Shown here piece after piece: positions 1 to 5,785 of a DNA stretch of 6,794 bases; within the stretch, counting starts at the first letter, position 1; the number at the start of each line of letters is the position of its first letter. Under the pieces are notes generated by a model, which saw only the letters and a program-made list of their open reading frames with translations, did no database searches and was not told where the DNA came from. This DNA is from Methanobacteriota archaeon (GTDB lineage: Archaea; Thermoplasmatota; Thermoplasmata; Methanomassiliicoccales; Methanomethylophilaceae). A program made the position numbers and the translations under genes. Where the stretch lies: NCBI GenBank assembly GCA_012719315.1, contig JAAYAP010000080.1:1-6794 (forward strand), written 5' to 3'.

Positions 1-135
1 ATCGTCGACGGGGAGCTGGGCGCGCTCAAGGGCCTTGCCAACGAGATCTCCTCGATCAAAGGCGTGCTCAGATGCAAGCTCACCATGGCATCGCGCTCGA
101 CCGGGCACATGCATCATATCGGCGCGAGAGGTTGA
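1..135 (+). CDS. NikR-like nickel-responsive regulator, C-terminal end (partial)
   Basis: The window opens inside this gene; the last 44 codons are visible in frame 1, ending in TGA at 133-135. The segment reads IVDGELGALKGLANEISS, then IKGVLRCKLT, which resembles the end of the ACT-like metal-binding domain of NikR: a beta strand, a helix, then the KGV-x-x-x-x-L strand. NikR-family proteins are ribbon-helix-helix DNA-binding repressors whose C-terminal domain binds Ni(II) and tetramerises. The DNA-binding domain and the usual His/His/Cys nickel ligands would lie upstream of the window and cannot be checked. The tail adds a His cluster (HMHH) before the end, which the E. coli protein lacks. 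The regulator's target is not visible. A related ACT-domain regulator for another metal is possible. Assignment to the family is fairly secure; specificity for nickel is inferred. Confidence 0.66.
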   Translation: MVDGELGALKGLANEISSIKGVLRCKLTMASRSTGHMHHIGARG

Positions 136-153
136 AACCGACGACCCGATCCG

Positions 154-160
154 ATTTTTT
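154..160 (+). terminator. Oligo-T terminator candidate after the NikR-like gene
   Basis: A run of six T (155-160) begins 19 nt after the NikR-like stop codon in otherwise GC-rich DNA. Archaeal RNA polymerase can terminate at short U tracts without a strong hairpin. There is no clear stem in front of it, so support is only moderate. Confidence 0.35.
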
Positions 161-175
161 CCGCCAACGGCGAGA

Positions 176-183
176 TTATTTAA
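176..183 (+). promoter_or_regulatory. TATA-box candidate for topA
   Basis: TTATTTAA stands out from its GC-rich surroundings. An archaeal TATA box lies about 26 nt before the start of transcription, which would place initiation near 203-208, right at the candidate start codons. The topA mRNA may therefore be leaderless or nearly so. The upstream BRE region is not purine-rich, so this is a moderate call. Confidence 0.4.
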
Positions 184-208
184 CCGTTGAGCACTTCGAG
201 GGATGAAG

Positions 209-2563
209 ATGAGGAAACTTATTATCACAGAGAAGGCCAACGCCGCCAGGAGGATCTCCACCATCCTCTCGGACGGGAAGACGAAGTCCGAATCCGGCGG
301 AGGCGTCACCGTCATCACCTTCACGGCCGACGGCGACGACTACACCGTGGTGAGCCTCAGAGGCCACATCATCGAGCTGGACTACCCCGAGGAGTTCAAC
401 GACTGGGGGGCAGGTTCGCCCATCGACCTCGTGCATGCGCCGCAGATCAAGACAGTGCGCGTGAAATCCATCTTGAACCGCATCAAAGAGGCGGCGGCGC
501 ACTCCGACGAGATCATCATCGCCACCGACTTCGACAGGGAAGGGGAGCTCATCGGCATGGAGACCGTCAAGGCCATCGGAGCCGACATGTCCAAAGTCAA
601 GAGGGCCAGGTTCAGCGCCCTCACCAAAGGAGAGGTCGAGAAGGCCTTCTCCGAGCTGACCGAACCCGACGAGCGGCTCTCCGACGCGGCGGAGGCAAGG
701 CAGATCGTCGACCTCTCCTGGGGAGCCGTGCTCACACGCCTCATCTCCCTGTCCTCGGGACAGGTGGGCCGGAACTTCATGTCGGTGGGCCGGGTGCAGA
801 GCCCCACCCTGAAACTGCTGGTCGACCGGGACGAGGAGGTCAGGAGCTTCGTGCCCGTGCCGTATTGGGAGGTCTTCGGGAAGTTCGGCATGCTCGCCTT
901 CAAAGGAGAGCATGAGAAGAACCCGTTCTGGAGCAAGGAGGAGGCCGATGCGGTCCTCGCGCGGATCGGCGGCATGACCTCCGGCACGATCACCGGCTAC
1001 GAGGTGACCGAGAAGGACGAGTACCGTCCGCCGCCGTTCGACACGACGACAATGCAGGTCGAGGCCAACAAGATCGGCATACCGCCCACCGCGGCCATGA
1101 AACTGGCCGAGGACCTCTACACGGGAGGGTACATCTCGTACCCGCGCACGGAGAACACCGAGTACCCCCGGAGCCTGGGGTTGAGATCCGTCCTGGAGAA
1201 ACTCAGGGAATCCAAGGATTTCAAGGCCGATGCCGAGGAGATCCTCGCCCAGGATAAGATATACCCTTCGAAAGGACGGAGGTCCACTACAGACCATCCG
1301 CCCATATACCCGACCGCGGGCGTGTCGTCCGACAAGATGAAGGGCGACAAATGGAAGCTGTACGAGCTGATCGTCAGACGTTTCCTGGCCACCGTCGGCC
1401 CCAACGCCAAGGCGCGGATCACGGACGTGACCGTCGATGTCGACGGGGAGGTCTTCAGATCGCAGGGCTATGTGCAGCTGGAGCAGGGCTGGAAGAAGTA
1501 CTACGGCAAGTACCTGAAAGCCTTCGAGAAGCACCTGCCCAACCTGAAAATCGGCGATGCCGTCGACGTCAGGTCGCTGGACATGGACGCGTTGGAGACC
1601 AAGCCGCCTTACAGATACAACCAGGGGTCCCTGATCCAGGAGATGGACAGGCTGCAGCTCGGGACCAAGAGCACCAGGCACGACATCATCGGCAAGCTGT
1701 ACTCCAGGAACTACGTCCAAGGCAATCACATGATCCCCACGGCCAGCGGCATCGCGTTGACCAAGGCGCTCGAGAAGCACGGCGGCGGCATCACCGAGCC
1801 CGGGATGACCTCGAAACTCGAAGAGGACATGCTGAAGATCAGCGAAGGGGACGACACCCTCGACAACGTCGTGAAGCAGTCGCAGGACATGCTCTACAGC
1901 GTCGCCACCAAGATCTCGTCGGAAAGCACCGAGATCGGCGACGAGATCAAGGCCGCTCTCCGCAGCCAGCAGCATATCGGCATCTGCCCTTCCTGCGGCA
2001 ACGACATGGTCATCAAGAAGTCCAAGAACGGCAATTTCATCGGTTGCAACGGCTACCCGGAATGCACACGCGCGTACCCCTTGCCGCGGGGCGCGATGAT
2101 CCAGACCGTGGACGAGTTCTGTCCCGTGTGCGGATTGCCGCAGCTCAGGGTCATCCGCAGGGGCATGCCCCCGTCGATGCAGTGCATCGATCCCAAGTGC
2201 AGCGACAACACCTCCAAGAACAACCTCGGCGCCTGTCCCGCCTGCGGCAAGGGCACGATCAGGATCCTCTACTCCAACGCGGGGAGGCGCTTCGCGGGTT
2301 GTTCGGAATGGCCGGAATGCACGCAGACGTATCCGCTGAGGCCGCGGGGCAGCATAACCCCCACGGACGAGCTGTGCGAGGCCTGCTCCGCGCCGAAGAT
2401 CATCTTCGGCAAAGGAGCGGAATGCATAAACCCGGACTGCCCGAACAAGAAGAAGAGGAAGCCGGCGAAGGCGGAAGGCACCGGGAAAACCGCGGCGGCG
2501 AAGGCTCCGAAGACCGTCGGCAAGAAGGCGAAGAAGGCACCGGAAGCCGAGGATCCCGAGTGA
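209..2563 (+). CDS. topA: DNA topoisomerase I (type IA), archaeal, four C-terminal zinc fingers
   Basis: Type IA topoisomerase that cuts one DNA strand through a 5'-phosphotyrosine link and relaxes negative supercoils. Numbered from the ATG at 209 (784 aa): the Toprim domain begins with ITEK (E8) and holds the metal triad ATDFDREGE (D107, D109, E111). The active-site motif GYISYPRT places catalytic Tyr at 311 and Arg at 313. DHPPIYPT follows, with conserved His363. From about 590 come four CxxC zinc fingers: C593/596/613/619, C638/641/659/664, C676/679/698/704 and C723/726/739/744, then a Lys/Ala-rich tail likely to bind DNA. No helicase domain precedes Toprim, so this is not reverse gyrase. 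Start choice: GAGGG at 198-202 sits 6 nt before ATG 209 but abuts the ATG at 203, which would add Met-Lys. It stands alone and converges with the gene to its right. Confidence 0.96.
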   Translation: MRKLIITEKANAARRISTILSDGKTKSESGGGVTVITFTADGDDYTVVSLRGHIIELDYPEEFNDWGAGSPIDLVHAPQIKTVRVKSILNRIKEAAAHSDEIIIATDFDREGELIGMETVKAIGADMSKVKRARFSALTKGEVEKAFSELTEPDERLSDAAEARQIVDLSWGAVLTRLISLSSGQVGRNFMSVGRVQSPTLKLLVDRDEEVRSFVPVPYWEVFGKFGMLAFKGEHEKNPFWSKEEADAVLARIGGMTSGTITGYEVTEKDEYRPPPFDTTTMQVEANKIGIPPTAAMKLAEDLYTGGYISYPRTENTEYPRSLGLRSVLEKLRESKDFKADAEEILAQDKIYPSKGRRSTTDHPPIYPTAGVSSDKMKGDKWKLYELIVRRFLATVGPNAKARITDVTVDVDGEVFRSQGYVQLEQGWKKYYGKYLKAFEKHLPNLKIGDAVDVRSLDMDALETKPPYRYNQGSLIQEMDRLQLGTKSTRHDIIGKLYSRNYVQGNHMIPTASGIALTKALEKHGGGITEPGMTSKLEEDMLKISEGDDTLDNVVKQSQDMLYSVATKISSESTEIGDEIKAALRSQQHIGICPSCGNDMVIKKSKNGNFIGCNGYPECTRAYPLPRGAMIQTVDEFCPVCGLPQLRVIRRGMPPSMQCIDPKCSDNTSKNNLGACPACGKGTIRILYSNAGRRFAGCSEWPECTQTYPLRPRGSITPTDELCEACSAPKIIFGKGAECINPDCPNKKKRKPAKAEGTGKTAAAKAPKTVGKKAKKAPEAEDPE

Positions 2564-2581
2564 GGTCCGTATCGCATCATG

Positions 2582-2613
2582 GTCGGGGGACGTGTTCCCG
2601 ACACCTTGTTTTT
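2582..2613 (+). terminator. Hairpin plus T-run terminator of topA
   Basis: GTCGGG (2582-2587) pairs with CCCGAC (2597-2602) across a 9-nt loop, and a TTTTT run follows at 2609-2613. It begins 18 nt after the topA stop codon. The form is like an intrinsic terminator, and it separates topA from the convergent gene on the other strand. Confidence 0.6.
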
Positions 2614-2658
2614 CAATACATACGGATTTAAGAATTCGTGTTAAAACAACGATTACCG

Positions 2659-2663
2659 AAAAA
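2659..2663 (-). terminator. Oligo-T terminator candidate of the Cys-rich gene
   Basis: On the minus strand a TTTTT run lies 27 nt beyond the stop codon of the small Cys-rich gene, next to the palindrome AAACGCGTTT (2661-2670). It faces the topA terminator, as expected between convergent genes. No real stem precedes it. Confidence 0.35.
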
Positions 2664-2690
2664 CGCGTTTAAAGAGGTGTCAGACGCGGC

Positions 2691-2978
2691 TCAGAGAGCG
2701 TCTTGCTCAACGATGCCGTTGAAGTGATCGTTCATCATGTCGATCTCGGCAGAGATCCGGAAATTCCTGCAGGAGGCGCATTCGAGATCCTTGCCCAATT
2801 TCATCTTGAGCTGCATCTCGCTCCGATCCAAACTGACGATACGCCCGCAAGAGCAGTAAATCTGCATGAATGCCCTGGTGCACGAGTCATCCAGCGTGCA
2901 TATGCGCCCGTTGCCCGGGCCCGAATACAGTCTTGACGGGATACCTCTTCCTACGATAGTTTCACCTCTGCTACCCAT
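2691..2978 (-). CDS. Small Cys-rich, probably zinc-binding protein of unknown function (95 aa)
   Basis: I do not recognise the family. The protein has six cysteines: C27-x5-C33, then C42-x-C44-G and C67-x2-C70. The last two pairs look like a zinc ribbon or knuckle, separated by a 22-residue stretch with repeated Met, Lys and Leu that may form a helix or hairpin. The first 22 residues are Gly/Arg-rich and look disordered; the last 20 are acidic and likely helical. No signal peptide or membrane segment is seen, so it is probably cytosolic. Support for a real gene comes from a strong promoter upstream (3046-3058), a clustered Cys pattern, gene-like codon choice, and no competing ORF on the other strand. 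Weak point: the ATG at 2978 has no Shine-Dalgarno site, and upstream in-frame codons offer no alternative start. A nucleic-acid-binding or transcription-associated role is only a guess. Confidence 0.66.
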   Translation of the reverse strand: MGSRGETIVGRGIPSRLYSGPGNGRICTLDDSCTRAFMQIYCSCGRIVSLDRSEMQLKMKLGKDLECASCRNFRISAEIDMMNDHFNGIVEQDAL

Positions 2979-3045
2979 CGCAATAAGACGCGGTTCCCAT
3001 CCTGACGTCTGCCATAGGCGAGTGCCTCTACCAATCCCAATCCGG

Positions 3046-3058
3046 ATATAAGCTTTCT
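3046..3058 (-). promoter_or_regulatory. BRE/TATA promoter of the Cys-rich gene
   Basis: The minus strand reads AGAAAG-CTTATAT, a purine-rich BRE followed directly by a TATA box. Transcription would start near 3024, leaving a leader of about 46 nt before the ATG at 2978. Twelve of 13 bases match the L40e promoter at 5718-5730. Confidence 0.62.
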
Positions 3059-3088
3059 GTTACCACATGGGAGACGGTTTTCCAAAAA

Positions 3089-3121
3089 GGACGGAACTGC
3101 CTCCAAATACCTCGGACGGAA
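3089..3121. repeat. Short direct repeat GGACGGAA, two copies
   Basis: GGACGGAA occurs at 3089-3096 and again at 3114-3121, 25 bp start to start, in the gap between enolase and the Cys-rich gene. It lies 30-75 bp upstream of the promoter at 3046-3058, where an activator site could be. Two 8-bp copies could be chance. Confidence 0.25.
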
Positions 3122-3124
3122 TAG

Positions 3125-3175
3125 CAAGTATTAAATATAAAATGTAATGGGATTTTTGCCGGTCCGAAGGGCCGG
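3125..3175 (-). terminator. Terminator region of the receiver-DUF835/enolase operon
   Basis: Read on the minus strand, an imperfect stem (CCGGCCC at 3175-3169 against GGACCGG at 3165-3159, one C/A mismatch, 3-nt loop) follows the enolase stop. Then comes an AT-rich tract at 3145-3125 with TTTT and TTT runs. This is the most AT-rich stretch of the gap, and termination here is plausible. The bases directly after the stem are A-rich, so it is not a textbook intrinsic terminator. Confidence 0.4.
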
Positions 3176-3191
3176 AATCCCGGAGGGATGT

Positions 3192-4460
3192 TCAGAATCG
3201 GAAGGCGTTCAACCCCGGGAACACGGCCTTGGAACCGAGTTCCTCTTCGATCCTCAACAGACGGTTGTACTTGGCCGTCCTCTCCCCGCGGGCGGGCGCT
3301 CCGGTCTTGATCTCCCCCGTGCCCCACCCCACGGACAGGTCGGCGATGGTCGTGTCCTCGGATTCCCCGGAACGGTGCGAGACCACCACTTTGTAGCCGT
3401 TGTCGAAGCTCATCTTGGCGGCATCACCGGCCTCGGAGACCGTGCCGATCTGATTGACCTTGAGCAGCAGCGCGTTGGCCGTGCCGTTCTCGATCCCCTT
3501 GCAGAGACGTTCGGTGTTGGTGACGAAGATGTCGTCGCCGACGATCTGCACCTTGTCGCCGATCATCTTCGTGAGCTCGGTCGTCATCTCGAAATCATCC
3601 TCGAAGAAGGGATCCTCGATGCTGATCAGCGGGAACATCTCGGTCATCGCCTTGTAGTGGTCGGCCAGCTCCCCGGCCGACAGCCTCATCGAATCCACGT
3701 CGTAGATCCCGTCCGCATAGAACTCCGAAGCGGCCGCGTCTATCGCCAGGAACACCTCCCGGCCCGGCGCGTAGCCCGCGCCCGATACGGCTTCGGTGAT
3801 GGTCTCGAGAGCGTCGGCCATCGTATCCAGCGGCGGGGCGAATCCGCCCTCGTCGCCGATGTTCACCGCGTTGGCTCCGTACTTCTTCTTGAGGAGGGCC
3901 TTCAATTCCATGTAGATCTCGGAGGACATCCTGAGGCATTCGGAGAACGAACCGGCGCCGGCGGGGATGATCATGAACTCCTGTATCCTGAGGTTGCCGC
4001 CGGCATGCTCGCCGCCGTTGATGATGTTGAACATGGGTACCGGCAGGGTCGCCCCGTCATCGCCCATGTACTCGTACACCTGCCTGCCTTCCGCCAGCGC
4101 ACCCGCGCGGAGGACCGCCAGTGAAGTCGCGACGATCGCGTTGCCTCCGAGCCTGGACTTGTTGCCGGTGCCGTCGAGATCGATCATCGCATCGTCGATC
4201 GCCCTTTGATCCGTGACCTCCATGCCCGTGATCGCTTTGGCGATCTCGCCCCTGACGTTCCCGACCGCCTCCGAGACGCCTTTGCCGCGGTACCTCTCGC
4301 CGCCGTCGCGCAGCTCATGGGCCTCCCAGGTGCCCGTGGACGCTCCCGAGGGAGCTATCGCCCTGATCCTGTGGCCTTTGACGGTCACTTCCGCTTCAAC
4401 TGTGGGATTCCCCCTGGAATCCAGTACTTCCCTTGCCCATACCTTCTCGATTCTCGTCAT
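3192..4460 (-). CDS. eno: Enolase (phosphopyruvate hydratase)
   Basis: Enolase converts 2-phosphoglycerate to phosphoenolpyruvate in glycolysis and gluconeogenesis; it is Mg-dependent and cytosolic. At 422 aa it has normal length and every key element: DSRGNPTVE (14-22), the mobile loop SGASTG (38-43, catalytic Ser41), GGEHAGGN with His152, QEFM with Glu161, GDEGGFAP with Glu204, metal ligands Asp241 (LAIDAAASEF), Glu282 (IEDP) and Asp309 (VGDD), catalytic Lys334 (LLLKVNQIGT), SHRSGESED (361-369), and Lys386 in IKTGAP. The start codon overlaps the stop of the upstream receiver-DUF835 gene by one base (TAATG at 4462-4458), with AGAGG at 4472-4468 as ribosome binding site, so translation is probably coupled. 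No separate enolase promoter is seen. Many euryarchaea keep eno beside rpoN/rpoK and rps2; here it is elsewhere. Confidence 0.97.
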   Translation of the reverse strand: MTRIEKVWAREVLDSRGNPTVEAEVTVKGHRIRAIAPSGASTGTWEAHELRDGGERYRGKGVSEAVGNVRGEIAKAITGMEVTDQRAIDDAMIDLDGTGNKSRLGGNAIVATSLAVLRAGALAEGRQVYEYMGDDGATLPVPMFNIINGGEHAGGNLRIQEFMIIPAGAGSFSECLRMSSEIYMELKALLKKKYGANAVNIGDEGGFAPPLDTMADALETITEAVSGAGYAPGREVFLAIDAAASEFYADGIYDVDSMRLSAGELADHYKAMTEMFPLISIEDPFFEDDFEMTTELTKMIGDKVQIVGDDIFVTNTERLCKGIENGTANALLLKVNQIGTVSEAGDAAKMSFDNGYKVVVSHRSGESEDTTIADLSVGWGTGEIKTGAPARGERTAKYNRLLRIEEELGSKAVFPGLNAFRF

Positions 4461-5392
4461 TAGACTGCCTCTGTGGATCCCGTTTTCCCGGGGATGTGCT
4501 GCAAATGGTTTTCCAATATCCTCTTATCCTTGTCTGAATACCCGCGTGCATCCGTCGATACCAGCAACGAGAACGGTTTGCCGTAATCGGCCGACATGAT
4601 CTCACGGATCAGCACGAACGTCTGGTTCATGCCGTTCTTGCGTATCACCGCATTGAGGTCGTCGAAGATCACGACCGGCCTCTCGGACCGGTCCACGAAA
4701 TACCTCACCTGATTGAGCAGCGTCCCCAGACGATACACGTCCGAGAACTCGTCGAAAGGTTCGACGGAGAGGTGCACGACCTCGATGCCGTAGCCTCTGA
4801 ACCTCTCGTTCATCGCCTTCTTCCTGCCGGCCGTGATGATCTGCAGGTTGCAACCCTCCGCACCGAAACGTGCGGCGATCTTGTATATCTCCTGCGGGTT
4901 GTCCCGGAACAGTATATAGGATTCCCCGAATTCCAAATCGTTGTCGGCCGGGGCGTCGACCGTCCGGTCCGCGCGCTTCTTCCTACGGAACAGGCGGCGC
5001 CTCCCGCTCCCTTCGGACGGTCTGTCTTTCGACGAGGACCGGGTATGCGCCGCGGCCTCCACCGCATCCAGCAATTCGGATGCCGAGAAGGGCTTGGCGA
5101 TCGTCGCCCGCACATGCCTGTTGTCCGACAGGGTCTTCTCCCGCATCCCTTTGAGAACGATGATGCCCGCGCTGTCTTCGACAGGGAGCTCTCCGAGGCT
5201 GTCGATCACCGTCAGGCCGACTCCGCCGTTCATGTCGGCGTCCACGATCGTCAAGTCGTGCTTCCGACCGGCGATGCTCTCCGCAGCCGATGCGGCGTCA
5301 TCCTCGACTCGCACCGTGTGGCCTGCATCCGCGAGCAATTTCCGGATGGCCTCGCCCAGTGCCTGATTGTCCTCTATGACCAAGATATCCAT
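4460..5392 (-). CDS. Receiver-domain protein with C-terminal DUF835 domain
   Basis: The protein has 310 aa and two domains. Residues 1-115 are a CheY-like receiver: acidic pair E7/D8, phosphoacceptor D51 (LTIVDADM) and switch Lys100 in KPF. The Thr/Ser normally found at the end of strand 4 is Lys81 (GIIVLKG), so phosphorylation switching may be altered. Residues 116-152 form a charged, Arg/Lys-rich linker. Residues 153-300 match DUF835 of archaeal signalling proteins: alternating strands and helices with a Walker-B-like strand VVIFDDL (240-246) but no P-loop, suggesting a degenerate RecA/KaiC-like fold. No DNA-binding domain or histidine kinase is visible nearby, so output is probably protein-protein. 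Start ATG 5392 is preceded by GGAGG (5403-5399) at 6-nt spacing. It is followed by enolase with a one-base overlap. Target and kinase are unknown. Confidence 0.85.
   Translation of the reverse strand: MDILVIEDNQALGEAIRKLLADAGHTVRVEDDAASAAESIAGRKHDLTIVDADMNGGVGLTVIDSLGELPVEDSAGIIVLKGMREKTLSDNRHVRATIAKPFSASELLDAVEAAAHTRSSSKDRPSEGSGRRRLFRRKKRADRTVDAPADNDLEFGESYILFRDNPQEIYKIAARFGAEGCNLQIITAGRKKAMNERFRGYGIEVVHLSVEPFDEFSDVYRLGTLLNQVRYFVDRSERPVVIFDDLNAVIRKNGMNQTFVLIREIMSADYGKPFSLLVSTDARGYSDKDKRILENHLQHIPGKTGSTEAV
4468..4472 (-). promoter_or_regulatory. Ribosome binding site of enolase inside the upstream gene
   Basis: AGAGG on the minus strand lies 7 nt before the enolase ATG and within the last codons of the receiver-DUF835 gene. 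It supports the chosen enolase start and coupled translation across the TAATG junction. Confidence 0.6.
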
Positions 5393-5433
5393 CGACAGCC
5401 TCCGGCGACCCGGATAGGTTAACCGGCATAATG

Positions 5434-5441
5434 GTATAAAG
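5434..5441 (-). promoter_or_regulatory. TATA-box candidate for the receiver-DUF835/enolase operon
   Basis: CTTTATAC on the minus strand would start transcription near 5412, giving a leader of about 20 nt that contains GGAGG (5403-5399). The 8-bp palindrome GGTTAACC (5417-5424) falls between TATA and the expected start site, a position where a repressor could act. A second, weaker box, TTATATAC, lies at 5485-5478 on the same strand. Confidence 0.45.
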
Positions 5442-5495
5442 CAGGTTTGCGGTCGGCCGGGTGGAATCCCGGGACCGCGTATATAAGACCGGGAG

Positions 5496-5511
5496 ACGGC
5501 CGTCAGGCCGT
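5496..5511 (-). other. Perfect hairpin after the L40e gene
   Basis: ACGGCC and GGCCGT form a 6-bp stem around a 4-nt loop, starting 18 nt after the L40e stop codon. A TTTT run (5524-5521) lies before rather than after the stem on the minus strand, so this is not a standard intrinsic terminator. It could protect the 3' end of the L40e transcript or help termination. Confidence 0.35.
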
Positions 5512-5529
5512 TCGCCCGTTAAAACGCAA

Positions 5530-5679
5530 TCACTGTTTCCTGCTCTCTTTCGCCTTGGGCCGAAGATTGCTGTAACCGCATTTACGGCATTTGGATGCCT
5601 TCTTGGGGTTGGTCGCATAACAACTCATGCAAACCGATTTCTCAAGGAGCCTGTCCTCGGCCTCTTTAAAACGTGCCAT
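5530..5679 (-). CDS. rpl40e: Large ribosomal subunit protein L40e (eL40)
   Basis: A 49-aa protein beginning [17 protein letters not shown] and ending in a basic tail, [11 protein letters not shown]. It has the four-Cys zinc finger of archaeal L40e: C17-x2-C20 (VCMSC), then C31-x2-C34 (KCRKCGY). In eukaryotes the homologue is made as a ubiquitin fusion; the archaeal form is stand-alone, as here. It binds rRNA in the large subunit. The start is supported by AGAGGA at 5692-5687 with 7-nt spacing and by a strong promoter at 5718-5730. It stands between the TIM-barrel gene and the receiver-DUF835 gene and appears to be transcribed from its own promoter. It is short enough to be missed by gene finders with a length cutoff. 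Confidence 0.95.
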   Translation of the reverse strand: MARFKEAEDRLLEKSVCMSCYATNPKKASKCRKCGYSNLRPKAKESRKQ

Positions 5680-5714
5680 CTTGAATTCCTCTAGACCTAA
5701 GATTATATGAAGGT

Positions 5715-5730
5715 CTTATATAAGGTTTCT
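5715..5730 (-). promoter_or_regulatory. Strong BRE/TATA promoter of rpl40e
   Basis: The minus strand reads AGAAAC-CTTATATAAG, a purine-rich BRE joined to a palindromic TATA box. Transcription would begin near 5696, giving a leader of about 17 nt that holds the AGAGGA ribosome binding site. It is the best promoter in the window, fitting a ribosomal protein gene. Confidence 0.75.
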
Positions 5731-5785
5731 TGACACCGGGTCCGTTGGGATACAGGGTTGCTTCCGGGAGCGGGATCCGCCTGCT

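Noticed and set aside
176..1975. 599-aa open frame antisense to topA
   Set aside because: It lies wholly opposite a gene with clear catalytic motifs. Its composition (rich in Gly, Val, Leu, Asp, Arg, repeated 'GDGG'-type stretches) is what high-GC codon bias produces on the opposite strand, and it shows no recognisable motif.
1351..2631. 426-aa open frame on the + strand in another frame of topA
   Set aside because: Its Arg/Gln/His-rich sequence is a frame-shifted reading of the topA zinc-finger region; topA itself is intact.
2979..3058. Possible small RNA or tRNA from the promoter at 3046-3058
   Set aside because: I looked for a cloverleaf, T-loop sequence and box C/D motifs and found none; the promoter is explained by the downstream protein gene.
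3028..3327. 99-aa minus-strand frame across the enolase 3' end and the gap
   Set aside because: Over half is an out-of-frame reading of enolase, and the rest crosses the terminator and promoter region; no ribosome binding site or motif.
3147..4124. 325-aa open frame antisense to enolase, with an AT-rich tract just before it that looks like a + strand promoter
   Set aside because: Enolase is complete and certain on the other strand. The AT-rich tract is better explained as its terminator, and the protein has shadow-type composition.
5461..5694. 77-aa open frame opposite rpl40e
   Set aside because: It overlaps a recognisable L40e gene with promoter and ribosome binding site on the minus strand.
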